Positions 7,967 to 17,300 of a stretch of 39,472 nucleotides of DNA are shown here, one piece after another. Source of the stretch: an uncultured Flavobacteriaceae bacterium (lineage in GTDB: Bacteria; Bacteroidota; Bacteroidia; Flavobacteriales; Flavobacteriaceae). The notes beneath the pieces were generated by a model that had not been told where the DNA came from, ran no database searches, and was given only the letters and a program-made list of their open reading frames with translations. The DNA lies in NCBI GenBank assembly GCA_937936275.1, contig CALHCJ010000133.1:1-39472 (forward strand), given 5' to 3'. Within the stretch, counting starts at the first letter, position 1; every line of letters begins with the position of its first letter. The translations under genes were made by a program, and so were the position numbers.

Positions 7967-9393
7967 GAATTTCCACACTATTTTATATAGCCCTATTTGG
8001 GGTGGGTATTTGTGCGCATGCGCAAAACAAACAATTGCTCTACGACTTTTCCGAAATTCCACAGGCACTAAATATAAATCCTGGAGCTGAGGTAGATTTT
8101 AAATGGTATACCAGTATACCCGCACTTTCTGGCATTTCATTTCAGGCAGGCTCCAGTGGTATATCGGCCTTTGACTTATTCGCCAATGATGGTGTTGATT
8201 TTAACACTAAATTCAGAGAGCGTGTTTTGGGCGGTATGACTACCAAAGATGAACTCAGTGGTACTTATCAACTAGAATTACTAAATGTGGGTTTTAGAAG
8301 TCAAGATCCAAGCGTTTTTTATTCTTTTGGAATTTATAATGAGGGAGATGCTATTGGATACTGGTTTCAGGATTATGCTTTACTTGCTATTGATGGTAAT
8401 GCAGACCAGTTGAATCGAAGGTTTGATTTAGGCGATTTGAAGACCAGAGGGGAAATGATGAACGTCTTTCATTTCGGAGTCAATAAACAATTGAATCGAA
8501 AGCTTACCGTTGGAGGTAGAGCGAAAATTTACTCAAGTGTTTTTGATTTTAATTCTACAAGAAACAAAGGTTTTTTTGTTACTAGACCAGGGCAAAATAA
8601 CATATTGTCAAGTACTTTTAATGCAGATATGCAATGGAGAACTTCTGGTATTAATGCTTTAAAGGATGCTGAAAGTGAAGGTAACATAGGTAGTACGGTT
8701 TTAAAAAGAGGTTTGTTCGGTGGAAATTTAGGTTTGGGTGTTGACCTTGGGTTTACCTATAAGGTTAATAATCAAACTGTTTTTACCGCTAGTATTTTAG
8801 ACCTTGGTTTTGTTTACCATTCAAATGATGTAGAGAACTATACCTTGAAAGGAGATGTCACGACGGAAGGGGTTGAAGTTATATTGCCAGGAGCGCTCGC
8901 AGATCCAAATCGTGATTTTTGGCAAGACCTAGTAGATGACATTGAATCTATCGTGCCTTTTGAAAATAATTTTAATAGCTACATTGCTTTCCGTCCAACA
9001 AAGTTAAATGCCTCACTTCGATATAATTGGGGTGAACAGGTACCCAGATCAGCAGATTGTGACTGCGGGCCAAACGTGACCAGCAATAACCGACTTTCAA
9101 AGTTTACAAATGGGGTAGGGGCACAATTATATATGATAAATAGACCAAGAGGTCCGCAATCGGCACTTACGGCCTTTTATTTGAGAAGGATAGGAAATAT
9201 TATGACAGTCAAGACCACTTATACGGTTGATAAATTTTCACTTTCGAATATTGGTTTTGGTTTAAATCTTCAGGCAGGACCTCTGAATATGTACTTCTTA
9301 GCGGATAATTTATTAGCATATCGTAATGTAGCCAACAGTCGTTACGCATCTTTTCAGTTAGGATTAAATATCATATCTTGGGGCAAGAATTGA
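7963..9393 (+). CDS. DUF5723 family protein, predicted outer-membrane beta-barrel
   Basis: 476 residues. The signal peptide ends at ICAHAQ (about residue 20). The body is made of alternating aromatic/hydrophobic strands, such as LTVGGRAKIYSSVFDF, NLGLGVDLGFTYKVNN, TVFTASILDLGFVYH and FGLNLQAGPLNMYFLADNLL, and it ends with a strand (YASFQLGLNIISWG). This pattern and the opening QNKQLLYDFSEIPQALNINPGA match my memory of DUF5723 proteins in flavobacteria. A barrel in the outer membrane is the likely structure; the function is unknown. It overlaps the preceding lipoprotein gene by 4 bases. Confidence 0.8.
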   Translation: MRISTLFYIALFGVGICAHAQNKQLLYDFSEIPQALNINPGAEVDFKWYTSIPALSGISFQAGSSGISAFDLFANDGVDFNTKFRERVLGGMTTKDELSGTYQLELLNVGFRSQDPSVFYSFGIYNEGDAIGYWFQDYALLAIDGNADQLNRRFDLGDLKTRGEMMNVFHFGVNKQLNRKLTVGGRAKIYSSVFDFNSTRNKGFFVTRPGQNNILSSTFNADMQWRTSGINALKDAESEGNIGSTVLKRGLFGGNLGLGVDLGFTYKVNNQTVFTASILDLGFVYHSNDVENYTLKGDVTTEGVEVILPGALADPNRDFWQDLVDDIESIVPFENNFNSYIAFRPTKLNASLRYNWGEQVPRSADCDCGPNVTSNNRLSKFTNGVGAQLYMINRPRGPQSALTAFYLRRIGNIMTVKTTYTVDKFSLSNIGFGLNLQAGPLNMYFLADNLLAYRNVANSRYASFQLGLNIISWGKN

Positions 9394-9518
9394 TATGATC
9401 TTTTAGTGCTGTTGTTGAATTTTTTGTTCTTTGGCACACTTTTTTCATATAGTATTTTGATGAATAGAAAGTTGCCCTTGGTTCGATTATGAGACTATAG
9501 GATACAAAAAATGAAAAG

Positions 9519-10484
9519 ATGAAAAGAATTGTTACAGCCATTGTTTTAATGACAAGTTTCTTAGGGTTTGCACAAGTAGATATGAGTAGTTATAAATATG
9601 TTGTTGTGCCCAAACAGTTTAGCATTTTTAAACGCGTGAATCAGCACAATACGAGCACATTAATTAAGCATCTTTTCACTCAGAAAGGTTTTGTGACAGT
9701 ATATGACGACAGTAGTATGCCAAACGAATTATTTAATGATAGATGTTTGGGTCTGCATGTAGATTTGATAGACGATTCATCAATGTTCACCACGAAAACA
9801 ATATTAGTTTTGAATGATTGTAATAATCAAGAAGTTCTTATTTCACAACAAGGTAGAAGTAAGAAGAAAGAATACGAAGCATCATTTAAAGAGGCTATTC
9901 TAGAAGCATTCAATTCGTTTGTTGGGCTAGAATATTCGTATAAACCGTCTAATGTTGGGCCTACCGATGATTCAGTAACAATCAGTTTTAAAAATGACAT
10001 TAAAACGGTGGATGATTCTGAAGGTGTTAGTGATAGAAAAGAAGTTATGGTTGAACAAAAATCAAGTATAGAAGAGCAGTCCTACAAAGACAAGACGCCT
10101 CAAGATTCTAATTACAAAAAAGCAGTGGGAAAAGTTGTGCAGATGAAAAAGCAAGTAGCTACCAAAGAGGAGCAAAGTTTTGAAGATAGATCTCCCATCG
10201 CTACCAATTATACAAAAGAGAATAGTGAATCTGAAAAGGTTATAAAAATCCAAAGTCCTGCGCGCACAGGGATATTATATGCTCAACAACTACAAAACGG
10301 ATTTCAATTAGTCGATAGTACTCCTAAGATTCGATTAAAAATGTATAAAAGCTCAATGCCGAATGTTTATGTAGCATCTGCTGAAGATAAAGATGGCGTC
10401 GTCTATACTTCTGATGGCAAATGGTTTTTTGAGTATGCTGAAAATGGAAGTATTATTAAAGAAGAACTAAATATTAAGTTTTAA
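9519..10484 (+). CDS. Secreted protein of unknown function with an internal 17-residue repeat
   Basis: 321 residues. The signal peptide ends at LGFAQ (residue 19). The N-terminal globular part (about 20-142) begins YKYVVVPKQFSIFKRVNQHN. A low-complexity charged linker (about 143-245) holds two related copies of EEQS-aromatic-x-D-basic-x-P-x3-NY-x-K (185-201 and 217-233). A C-terminal part follows (about 246-321), containing ILYAQQLQNGFQLVDSTPK and VYTSDGKWFFEY. No family recognised. The start follows a minimal frame ATGAAAAGATGA at 9511, with overlapping ATGA. The end overlaps the convergent rarA gene by 4 bases. Probably periplasmic or outer-membrane associated. Confidence 0.8.
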   Translation: MKRIVTAIVLMTSFLGFAQVDMSSYKYVVVPKQFSIFKRVNQHNTSTLIKHLFTQKGFVTVYDDSSMPNELFNDRCLGLHVDLIDDSSMFTTKTILVLNDCNNQEVLISQQGRSKKKEYEASFKEAILEAFNSFVGLEYSYKPSNVGPTDDSVTISFKNDIKTVDDSEGVSDRKEVMVEQKSSIEEQSYKDKTPQDSNYKKAVGKVVQMKKQVATKEEQSFEDRSPIATNYTKENSESEKVIKIQSPARTGILYAQQLQNGFQLVDSTPKIRLKMYKSSMPNVYVASAEDKDGVVYTSDGKWFFEYAENGSIIKEELNIKF

Positions 10485-11758
10485 CCTTCATATTTATCTT
10501 TCCATCTGTTTTTAAGAAAGTCTTTGATGACATTTTCCCTTTGATTCGTACCTGGTTTATAAAATGAGGTTCCACTAAGCTCTTCTGGTAAAAATTCTTC
10601 TTCCACAAAATTATTTTGATAATTATGAGCGTACTTGTAGTTCTGGGCATACCCCAAATCTTTCATTAGTTGAGTAGGCGCATTTCGAAGAGATAACGGT
10701 ACTGATAGGTCTCCAGTTTGTTTGACAGTTTGTTGTGCCTTTCCAATGGCCATATAACTCGCATTACTTTTAGGAGAAGTTGCTAAATAAATAGCACATT
10801 GACTCAAAACAATTCTAGCTTCGGGGTATCCAATAGTGGTTACCGCCTGAAAAGTGGTATTTGCCATAACCAATGCGGTAGGATTTGCCAAACCAATATC
10901 TTCAGAAGCTGAAATCAACATTCTACGCGCTATAAACTTTACATCTTCACCACCTTCAATCATACGCGCCAACCAATATACAGCACCGTTGGGGTCGCTG
11001 CCGCGAATTGATTTGATAAAGGCAGAGATAATATCGTAATGTTGTTCACCTGCCTTGTCATAAAGTACCGTGTTTTTTTGAATTTTCGCCAGAACAAGAT
11101 CATCGGTAATAGTGACAGTATCGCTACCCTCAGAATTTATGATGAGTTCAAAAATATTTAAAAGTTTCCGTCCATCCCCTCCAGAAAGACGTAACAACGC
11201 TTCAGTTTCTTTGAGTTTAATTTTTTTACTCTTTAATAATACATCTTCTTTTATAGCTCTTTTTAATAAAGCTTCTAGGTCTTTTTTTTCGAAAGCATTC
11301 AAGATATAAACCTGACAACGCGACAATAATGCTGGTATAACCTCAAAACTTGGATTTTCAGTAGTTGCACCAATTAGAGTAACCCACCCTTTTTCGACGG
11401 CCCCTAGAAGTGAATCTTGTTGCGACTTGCTGAAGCGATGTATTTCATCAATAAATAAAATTGGATTTTTTGAGGTGAAGAGCCCACCACTCTGCTTGGC
11501 TTTATCAATAACTTCTCGAATATCTTTAACTCCACTGTTAATAGCAGATAAACTATAAAAAGGTCTTTCGCTGGTCTTGGCAATAATATTCGCCAACGTT
11601 GTTTTACCTGTTCCTGGGGCCCCCCAAAGTATTAGTGAAGGAGTGATACCCTTTTTAATTTGATTTGTGAGTGAACCTTTTTCACCCACCAGGTGATGTT
11701 GACTGATGTAATCCTCTAATGATTTGGGGCGTACTCTTTCTGCTAAAGGTTCATTCAT
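10481..11758 (-). CDS. rarA: Replication-associated recombination AAA+ ATPase RarA (MgsA)
   Basis: 425 residues, the normal length. Walker A is GAPGTGKT (46-53), Walker B is LFIDEI (101-106) with Asp104 and Glu105, sensor 1 is GATTENPS (130-137), and the arginine-finger region is LLSRCQV (144-150). The opening [22 protein letters not shown] and the C-terminal tetramerisation region (IIGSA-like [21 protein letters not shown] type) are typical. RarA is a clamp-loader relative that works at stalled replication forks and helps recombination. The gene is convergent with the 9519 gene (4-base overlap) and divergent from the rhomboid gene. Confidence 0.95.
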   Translation of the reverse strand: MNEPLAERVRPKSLEDYISQHHLVGEKGSLTNQIKKGITPSLILWGAPGTGKTTLANIIAKTSERPFYSLSAINSGVKDIREVIDKAKQSGGLFTSKNPILFIDEIHRFSKSQQDSLLGAVEKGWVTLIGATTENPSFEVIPALLSRCQVYILNAFEKKDLEALLKRAIKEDVLLKSKKIKLKETEALLRLSGGDGRKLLNIFELIINSEGSDTVTITDDLVLAKIQKNTVLYDKAGEQHYDIISAFIKSIRGSDPNGAVYWLARMIEGGEDVKFIARRMLISASEDIGLANPTALVMANTTFQAVTTIGYPEARIVLSQCAIYLATSPKSNASYMAIGKAQQTVKQTGDLSVPLSLRNAPTQLMKDLGYAQNYKYAHNYQNNFVEEEFLPEELSGTSFYKPGTNQRENVIKDFLKNRWKDKYEG

Positions 11759-11762
11759 CTTA

Positions 11763-11790
11763 TAAAAGTACTAAATAATATAGATGACAA
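11763..11790 (-). promoter_or_regulatory. Candidate promoter for rarA
   Basis: Minus strand: TTG (11790-11788), 17 bases, then TACTTTTA (11770-11763), one base off TAnnTTTG. The start site would fall at or next to the ATG at 11758, which would make the message leaderless or nearly so. Weak support. Confidence 0.3.
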
Positions 11791-11849
11791 TCTTACCGTT
11801 ATGTTCATTTTGGCTTACATCTTGCCTTCTATGATTTAATAACAAAGAA

Positions 11850-12605
11850 ATGTCAGATCAAACGTTTTTCAAATATTCGAATTCGGTTCTTGTAGTACCT
11901 GTTCTTGCGGTGTTACTGATTTGGGGTGTTTATTGGTTTGAATTGCGTTTTCATGTCAATTTAAATCAATTCGGACTTTATCCTCGAAAGTTAAGTGGTT
12001 TGCAAGGAGTGATATTTAGTCCTTTTATTCATGGATCTTTAGAGCATTTATATAATAATACAATACCATTAGCCCTTCTTTTAGCATCGTTATTTTATTT
12101 TTATCGCGATATTGCCATTAAAGTATTGTTTATTGGAGCATTATGCTCAGGTTTTATCACTTGGGGAATTGGCAGGCCATCATTTCATATTGGTGCTAGT
12201 GGAATTATATATTTATTGGCAAGCTTTATTTTTTTCAAGGGAATCTTTACCAAATATTATCGATTGGTGGCAGTCTCGTTAGTCGTTGTTTTTATCTATG
12301 GAAGTTTACTATGGTATATTTTCCCCACCAAAGATGGTATCTCTTGGGAGGGTCACTTAGGAGGATTTCTGACAGGATTAGGGTTAGCTTTTTTGATTAA
12401 AGCACAAGTGCCTTCCACCAAAAAGTATGCCTGGGAATTTGAAGACTACGATGAAGAAGAGGATGAGTTTTTAAAACATTTTGACGAAAATGGAAATTTT
12501 ATAGAGCAAAAACAGAACGAGTTACTTGAAGATATTGACGCCTTAAAAATTACATACCATTTCAAGAAAAGAGACGATGACATTCAAGATACGAGAAATC
12601 TCTAA
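11850..12605 (+). CDS. Rhomboid family intramembrane serine protease
   Basis: 251 residues with about six transmembrane segments. The loop HGSLEHLYNN (61-70) carries the conserved His/Asn elements. Nucleophile Ser117 lies in GASG (115-118), and His169 in WEGHLGGF is the partner, forming the Ser-His dyad. The final 65 residues form a cytoplasmic acidic tail rich in Glu/Asp (YDEEEDEFLKHFDENGNF). Rhomboids cleave transmembrane substrates inside the membrane; the substrate is unknown. The gene ends in a 4-base overlap with the convergent rlmB. The other neighbour, rarA, is divergent. Confidence 0.93.
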   Translation: MSDQTFFKYSNSVLVVPVLAVLLIWGVYWFELRFHVNLNQFGLYPRKLSGLQGVIFSPFIHGSLEHLYNNTIPLALLLASLFYFYRDIAIKVLFIGALCSGFITWGIGRPSFHIGASGIIYLLASFIFFKGIFTKYYRLVAVSLVVVFIYGSLLWYIFPTKDGISWEGHLGGFLTGLGLAFLIKAQVPSTKKYAWEFEDYDEEEDEFLKHFDENGNFIEQKQNELLEDIDALKITYHFKKRDDDIQDTRNL

Positions 12606-13342
12606 TCTCTTGTACGCTGTCTTACTACTTCATACAGAAAAACGGCACAAGCCACAGAAACATTTAAAGATTCAATCTCACCAAGTAAAGGTAGTTTAGC
12701 TACCTGATCAGAAGCTTTGAGAATTGACGGCGTTATTCCTCTATCTTCAGAACCCATAACTATGGCTGTTGGTAGATTAAACGAAACGTCATATATGGTA
12801 CTGTCTGCTTTTTCGGTGGCGGAAACTACTTGAATGCCCGATGCTTGAAGATAAAAGACCGCATCTTTGATATGATCAACTTTTGCAATTGGTACTTTGA
12901 AAGCTGCACCTGCAGAAGTTTTGATAGTATCGGCGGTAACTGGTGCCGCTCCTTTTTTTTGTATAATAATAGCATCAACACCTGTACATTCTGCAGTTCT
13001 TATAATCGCGCCAAAGTTACGCACATCAGAAAGTTGATCTAGTAATAAGAAAAGAGGCTTTTCTTTCGAGTTAATGACGTTTTCAACCAATGTTTCCAAT
13101 GCATAAAAAGTAATCGGAGAAATATTTGCAACAACCCCTTGATGGATATTTTTGGTAAGTCGATTCAACTTTTCAATAGGTACGTAAGAAGTATTAATCT
13201 GATTTTTTCGAACTATAGCTTCCAATTCTTTAAATAAGTCTCCTTTAAGGCCTCTTTGGATAAAAACCTTATCGATAGGTTCTTTAGTGTTGATAGCTTC
13301 AATCACAGCGCGTATGCCATAAATTTGGGTCGTATTTTGCAT
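12602..13342 (-). CDS. rlmB: 23S rRNA (guanosine-2'-O)-methyltransferase RlmB
   Basis: 246 residues of the SpoU/TrmH (SPOUT) class. The N-terminal RNA-binding domain opens with IYGIRAVIEAI. The trefoil-knot motifs are DVRNFGAIIRTAE (106-118), VMGSEDRGI (195-203) and ESLNVSVACAVFLYE (224-238). RlmB methylates G2251 in the peptidyl-transferase loop of 23S rRNA (E. coli numbering). Paralogous TrmH-family enzymes are the alternative, but the N-terminal domain and length favour RlmB. Convergent with the rhomboid gene. A -7 box sits directly before the start codon. Confidence 0.9.
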   Translation of the reverse strand: MQNTTQIYGIRAVIEAINTKEPIDKVFIQRGLKGDLFKELEAIVRKNQINTSYVPIEKLNRLTKNIHQGVVANISPITFYALETLVENVINSKEKPLFLLLDQLSDVRNFGAIIRTAECTGVDAIIIQKKGAAPVTADTIKTSAGAAFKVPIAKVDHIKDAVFYLQASGIQVVSATEKADSTIYDVSFNLPTAIVMGSEDRGITPSILKASDQVAKLPLLGEIESLNVSVACAVFLYEVVRQRTRD

Positions 13343-13346
13343 ATAT

Positions 13347-13354
13347 CAAAGGTA
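13347..13354 (-). promoter_or_regulatory. Candidate -7 box for rlmB, near-leaderless
   Basis: The minus strand reads TACCTTTG, an exact TAnnTTTG match, ending 4 bases before the ATG at 13342. TTC stands 19 bases upstream where TTG is expected. If active, the message would start at about the first codon. Confidence 0.4.
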
Positions 13355-13456
13355 ACTAAAAGAGAAAGAGGTAGAATTTTTAAATTTCTGAATCGGCTAG
13401 AGAGGTTTTGCTCCAATTTGAATTGCTATTCATCCTAACAATGAAAGTATTAAATA

Positions 13457-13490
13457 AAAAAACTGTTGGTTTAAGCCAACAGTTTTTTTA
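13457..13490 (-). terminator. Intrinsic terminator after the 13508 gene
   Basis: CTGTTGG (13463-13469), loop TTTAAG, CCAACAG (13476-13482), flanked by A-runs and T-runs on both sides, so it would work in either direction. Here it ends the minus-strand gene whose stop is at 13508; no plus-strand gene reads into it. Confidence 0.85.
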
Positions 13491-13507
13491 TTAACAAGTA
13501 AATAATT

Positions 13508-14248
13508 CTATTTATTTAAAAAATCGAAAACCTTTATCAAGTCATTTTCGTTTTTCAAATTGATATTGTTTTCTTTCATGAATTTGTTAAGGTCATCTTT
13601 CTTAGATGAATCAACTACCTTCATTAGTTTTCCTTTTTTGAGTACTATTTCATCTATTCTATTTACACCGTTTTTTTGAACATAATATTCCGTAAATTGA
13701 GTAAATCTTGCAGGTATAGCCTTCACAAAAGAGTTTTGAGCCGCTGTGGCATCCGTAAATTTAACCCGAATTCTCTTATACAAATCATATTTCTGTCCTT
13801 GAACTAACTCCGTTAAATAACCATTAGTTGTTCTTTTCTTTGAAGTCACGAAGGTTTTGAAACTCATTTTTTTGCCATTTGGACGAATGTTCAGTTCTTT
13901 GTCTCTCGCAAGTCCTCTAATAGTTTCCTCTTCTGAGTTCGATTTCTTTAACTCAATCTCTTCGTTAAGCGCATTGTATCTGTAGTAAAACGTACCAACT
14001 TTCTCGTCTTCATAGTAAAGTGCAGTAGGCGAAAATGAGTTTGAAGTGTACGGTGAACCTTGTGCATCGCTTAGTGGATTTTTAGCTCTTTTTTCGGCTT
14101 CAGATCCTAGATCTCCTAATAGGTAAGAAAGTGCAGCACTATTGCCACTAGTACCTCCCACCTGATTGGCATTAACGGTTCCAAATGTCTGTGCATACGT
14201 AGCAGAAACTGCAAATAAAAGTGTAAGTAGTGAGTAAAATGATTTCAT
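13508..14248 (-). CDS. Secreted protein of unknown function
   Basis: 246 residues. The signal peptide ends at VSATYAQ (residue 20). The mature N-terminus (TFGTVNANQVGGTSGNSAA) is Gly/Ser/Asn rich. The body is basic and Lys-rich, with phrases like RIRVKFTDATAAQNSFVKAIP and NGVNRIDEIVLKKGKLMKVVD. No domain recognised and no C-terminal sorting domain seen. It lies 108 bases downstream of the large VCBS lipoprotein gene on the same strand and is followed by its own terminator. Probably periplasmic or outer-membrane associated. Confidence 0.75.
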   Translation of the reverse strand: MKSFYSLLTLLFAVSATYAQTFGTVNANQVGGTSGNSAALSYLLGDLGSEAEKRAKNPLSDAQGSPYTSNSFSPTALYYEDEKVGTFYYRYNALNEEIELKKSNSEEETIRGLARDKELNIRPNGKKMSFKTFVTSKKRTTNGYLTELVQGQKYDLYKRIRVKFTDATAAQNSFVKAIPARFTQFTEYYVQKNGVNRIDEIVLKKGKLMKVVDSSKKDDLNKFMKENNINLKNENDLIKVFDFLNK

Positions 14249-14356
14249 AATCTTTAATTTGTTGTAAGCTAAATTTTTTAGCTAACATTTCAAATTAAAT
14301 TAGCGTTAAACAGTGTTAAATAACGATAAAATACAGATAATGTAGCCTGAAGCCGT

Positions 14357-17300
14357 TCAATTTAAAGAGTTGATAAGTAAACCAGAATTATTTAGGGCTG
14401 TTAGTAATAACTCCTTGTCTTGAGCTGTCTTGAGCCAAGTCATTGCTTTTACATTACCTTCTAAGTAGAGACCGCTAGAAATTCTTGGCATTACATCAAA
14501 ACCATCTTTTTGATTGGACAATAAAACGAGGCCAGACAAATGATCTAATCTAGGTGTTTCAACTTCTGTTTCATAAATGTTACCCGCAATGAGACAGTCA
14601 TCAAATCCATCATTGTTAAAATCTTTAAAAAGAACAGATAAAATAGGAAAGGACTGTGCTTCTATTGGCAATTTGTTAGCTCTGAAAATACCGTTACCTT
14701 GATTTATAAGGATGAGAGAATTAAAGTTGGTAACTTCTCTTTCATATGCAGTTTCAAGCTTTTCACCATAAATATCAACTAATTTGGCATTGGCAAACTC
14801 ATCAAACGTTTTAAACTTATCTTTTATAAAGGGCATTTGCTGTGAAGAACACTCTCTACCTCTAACAGGTACAAAGTCACCTTTATATTTCTTACTAAGT
14901 ACGATATCAGGACTGCCATTCCCATCAAAATCAGTGGCATGAATTTTTAGTGGTTTCTTTTGGTTGGCTTTAAATTTTAAATTTTGTCCTACATTGCCTA
15001 CGACATAATCTGGTTTACCATCGTTATTAATATCAGTTTCATTAATGGTGTACCACCATCCCTTTTCGTTGGTAAACCCTTGCCCTTTACTAAGACTAAA
15101 TGTACCTCCATTATTTTGAAAAAATCCAATATCCGTCCATTCACCAACCGCAATAATATCTAGTAGGTTGTCACCATTGAAATCGGTAACCAAAACATCG
15201 TTAACCATCCCAAAATTCTCCAATTCTGGGATTATATCATTAGTGACATCTCTCAATTTTCCCTTATCATTTTTATAAAGAACAGAAGGTGCAAAGCGTG
15301 GGTAATTTTGAGGTTTTAATCTATTACCGACAACGATGTCATCATATCCATCTTCATCATAATCAATGCTCGCTACTGCTCTGCCCGATTGAGCAAATTT
15401 GCTTAACGCTTGTTGTGCGTTTTTTTCATAGTTTCCGTGACCATCATTCAAATACAATCTATCTGCGTAGAGTGATGAGTATTCAAGAAATTCATTGCCT
15501 CCACTTACAATAAAAATATCTTGGTCACCATCATTTTCAATATCAATAAAAATTGCTGCGGTATCTTCGTGGCTCTTATCACTAACAAATGCAGGTACAT
15601 TTTTTAATACAAATTGTCCTTGCTTATTTTGTATGTAAAGCTCGGTTGATTGGCCAGAGGCACCTCCTATTAAAATATCTTTTAAACCATCATTGTTTAC
15701 GTCTGCTTTTTCAATAAAGGGTCCTTGAGTTGATTGTTTGTAGGGTAATAAAATTTCTTTTTCAAAATCATCAAAACTATTTTCTTTATGATAGTAGCTA
15801 AAGCCCAAGTCCTCTGCTTGAATGGTATTGAATAGTTTATCAAGCCTGGGTGCATCTTTAGCATTTTTAGAATCGCTTTCTCGAACAACTAGTGTTTTAT
15901 TTACTTCTACATTATAGAAAGCGTTTTGATTCCCGCTTGGCCAATTTACATATACAGAATCAACGATCGTCGCCTTTCCAAGTCCAAAATGTGCGATGTT
16001 CTGATGAGAGGAACGATATCCACGCACTGATCTTGATTCTACAACTTGTGAAGTTTGGTCATTGTAAAAAATTTGAACTTTAGGAAAAGCTTCACTTAAT
16101 ATGCCTTTTGAGTCTATGATTAAATGGTTGCCTTTTTCCTTTTCCTTTGAAGTATTTTTATATAAGAATGCTTTTTGGTCCATATTATTAACAACCAAGT
16201 CCAAGTCGCCATCATTGTCAAAATCTGCAATAGCAGCCCCATTACTAAAAGAAAAGTCATCTAAGCCCCAATCTTTGGCTCTGTTTTTAAAATTGAGTTC
16301 ACCATTGTTTTCGAAAAGAATGTTAGCCAATTTTTCCGACGGCATGGATTCGTAGAGGTTTCGTTTAACATCTAGAGGGACCCTTCCTTTATATTTTACT
16401 TTGGCTTTATATACGTCTTGCTGTAAGTCATTATCCAAAGCATATTTCCGATAGCCATTGGTGACAAAAATATCTTTATCCGTATCTAAATCGTAATCTG
16501 CCATAAGCACCGACCAGCTCCAATCCGTATTTGCTAAGTTGGTTAATTGTGCAATGTTTGAGAATTTATTATTACCTAAATTAAGCTGTAAAGAATTATA
16601 CATGTATTGATGATGAAATCCTGCTTTGCTTATGAGATAATCAAACCTAGTAGTGTTCATGGAAGCCATCAGCGTCTTAGATCTCACATGATCATTAGCA
16701 GCCATGTCTAATACAAATATATCTTGCAACCCGTCATTGTTAAGATCAGCGATATCCATCCCCATTCCGTAGAATGAAACCTGTTGCGTATATGATTTTA
16801 TACTATCTGTAAAGGTTCCGTCACCATTGTTCACGAAAAGAGCATCTGGAATATAATAGTCGCTGGATACGTAAAGGTCAAGCAGATTATCATTGTTAAT
16901 ATCAGAAACGCTAATACCTAAACCAAATAGGGGGCGCTCGAAACCTGCTTTTTTCGTAATGTCTTTGTATTGTCCATCTTGATTTTCATAAAAATGACAA
17001 CTATTGTAATATCTTGCGTTTTCATCTTTTTCGATCAATTTGTAAAGATTGATAGGGTCTACACCATAAAATTCATTTTCGTTCATGACAAAACAATCTA
17101 AATCATTGTCATTATCAAAATCAAAAAAAACCGTTTGCGTACTTATGCCTTGGTCTGCTAGGCCATATTTCTGAGCTTGTTCTAAAAACGCACCATTTTT
17201 TTGATTGATAAAAAGTAGATTTCCGCGTTTTTCCCTAGCATAAGGTCCTCCTTGGGAAATATAAATATCTTGCCAACCATCGTTGTTAATATCAATAATG

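Noticed and set aside
14266-14280. GCTAAA/TTTAGC hairpin before the 13508 gene start
   Set aside because: Short AT-rich stem in an AT-rich spacer; likely chance.
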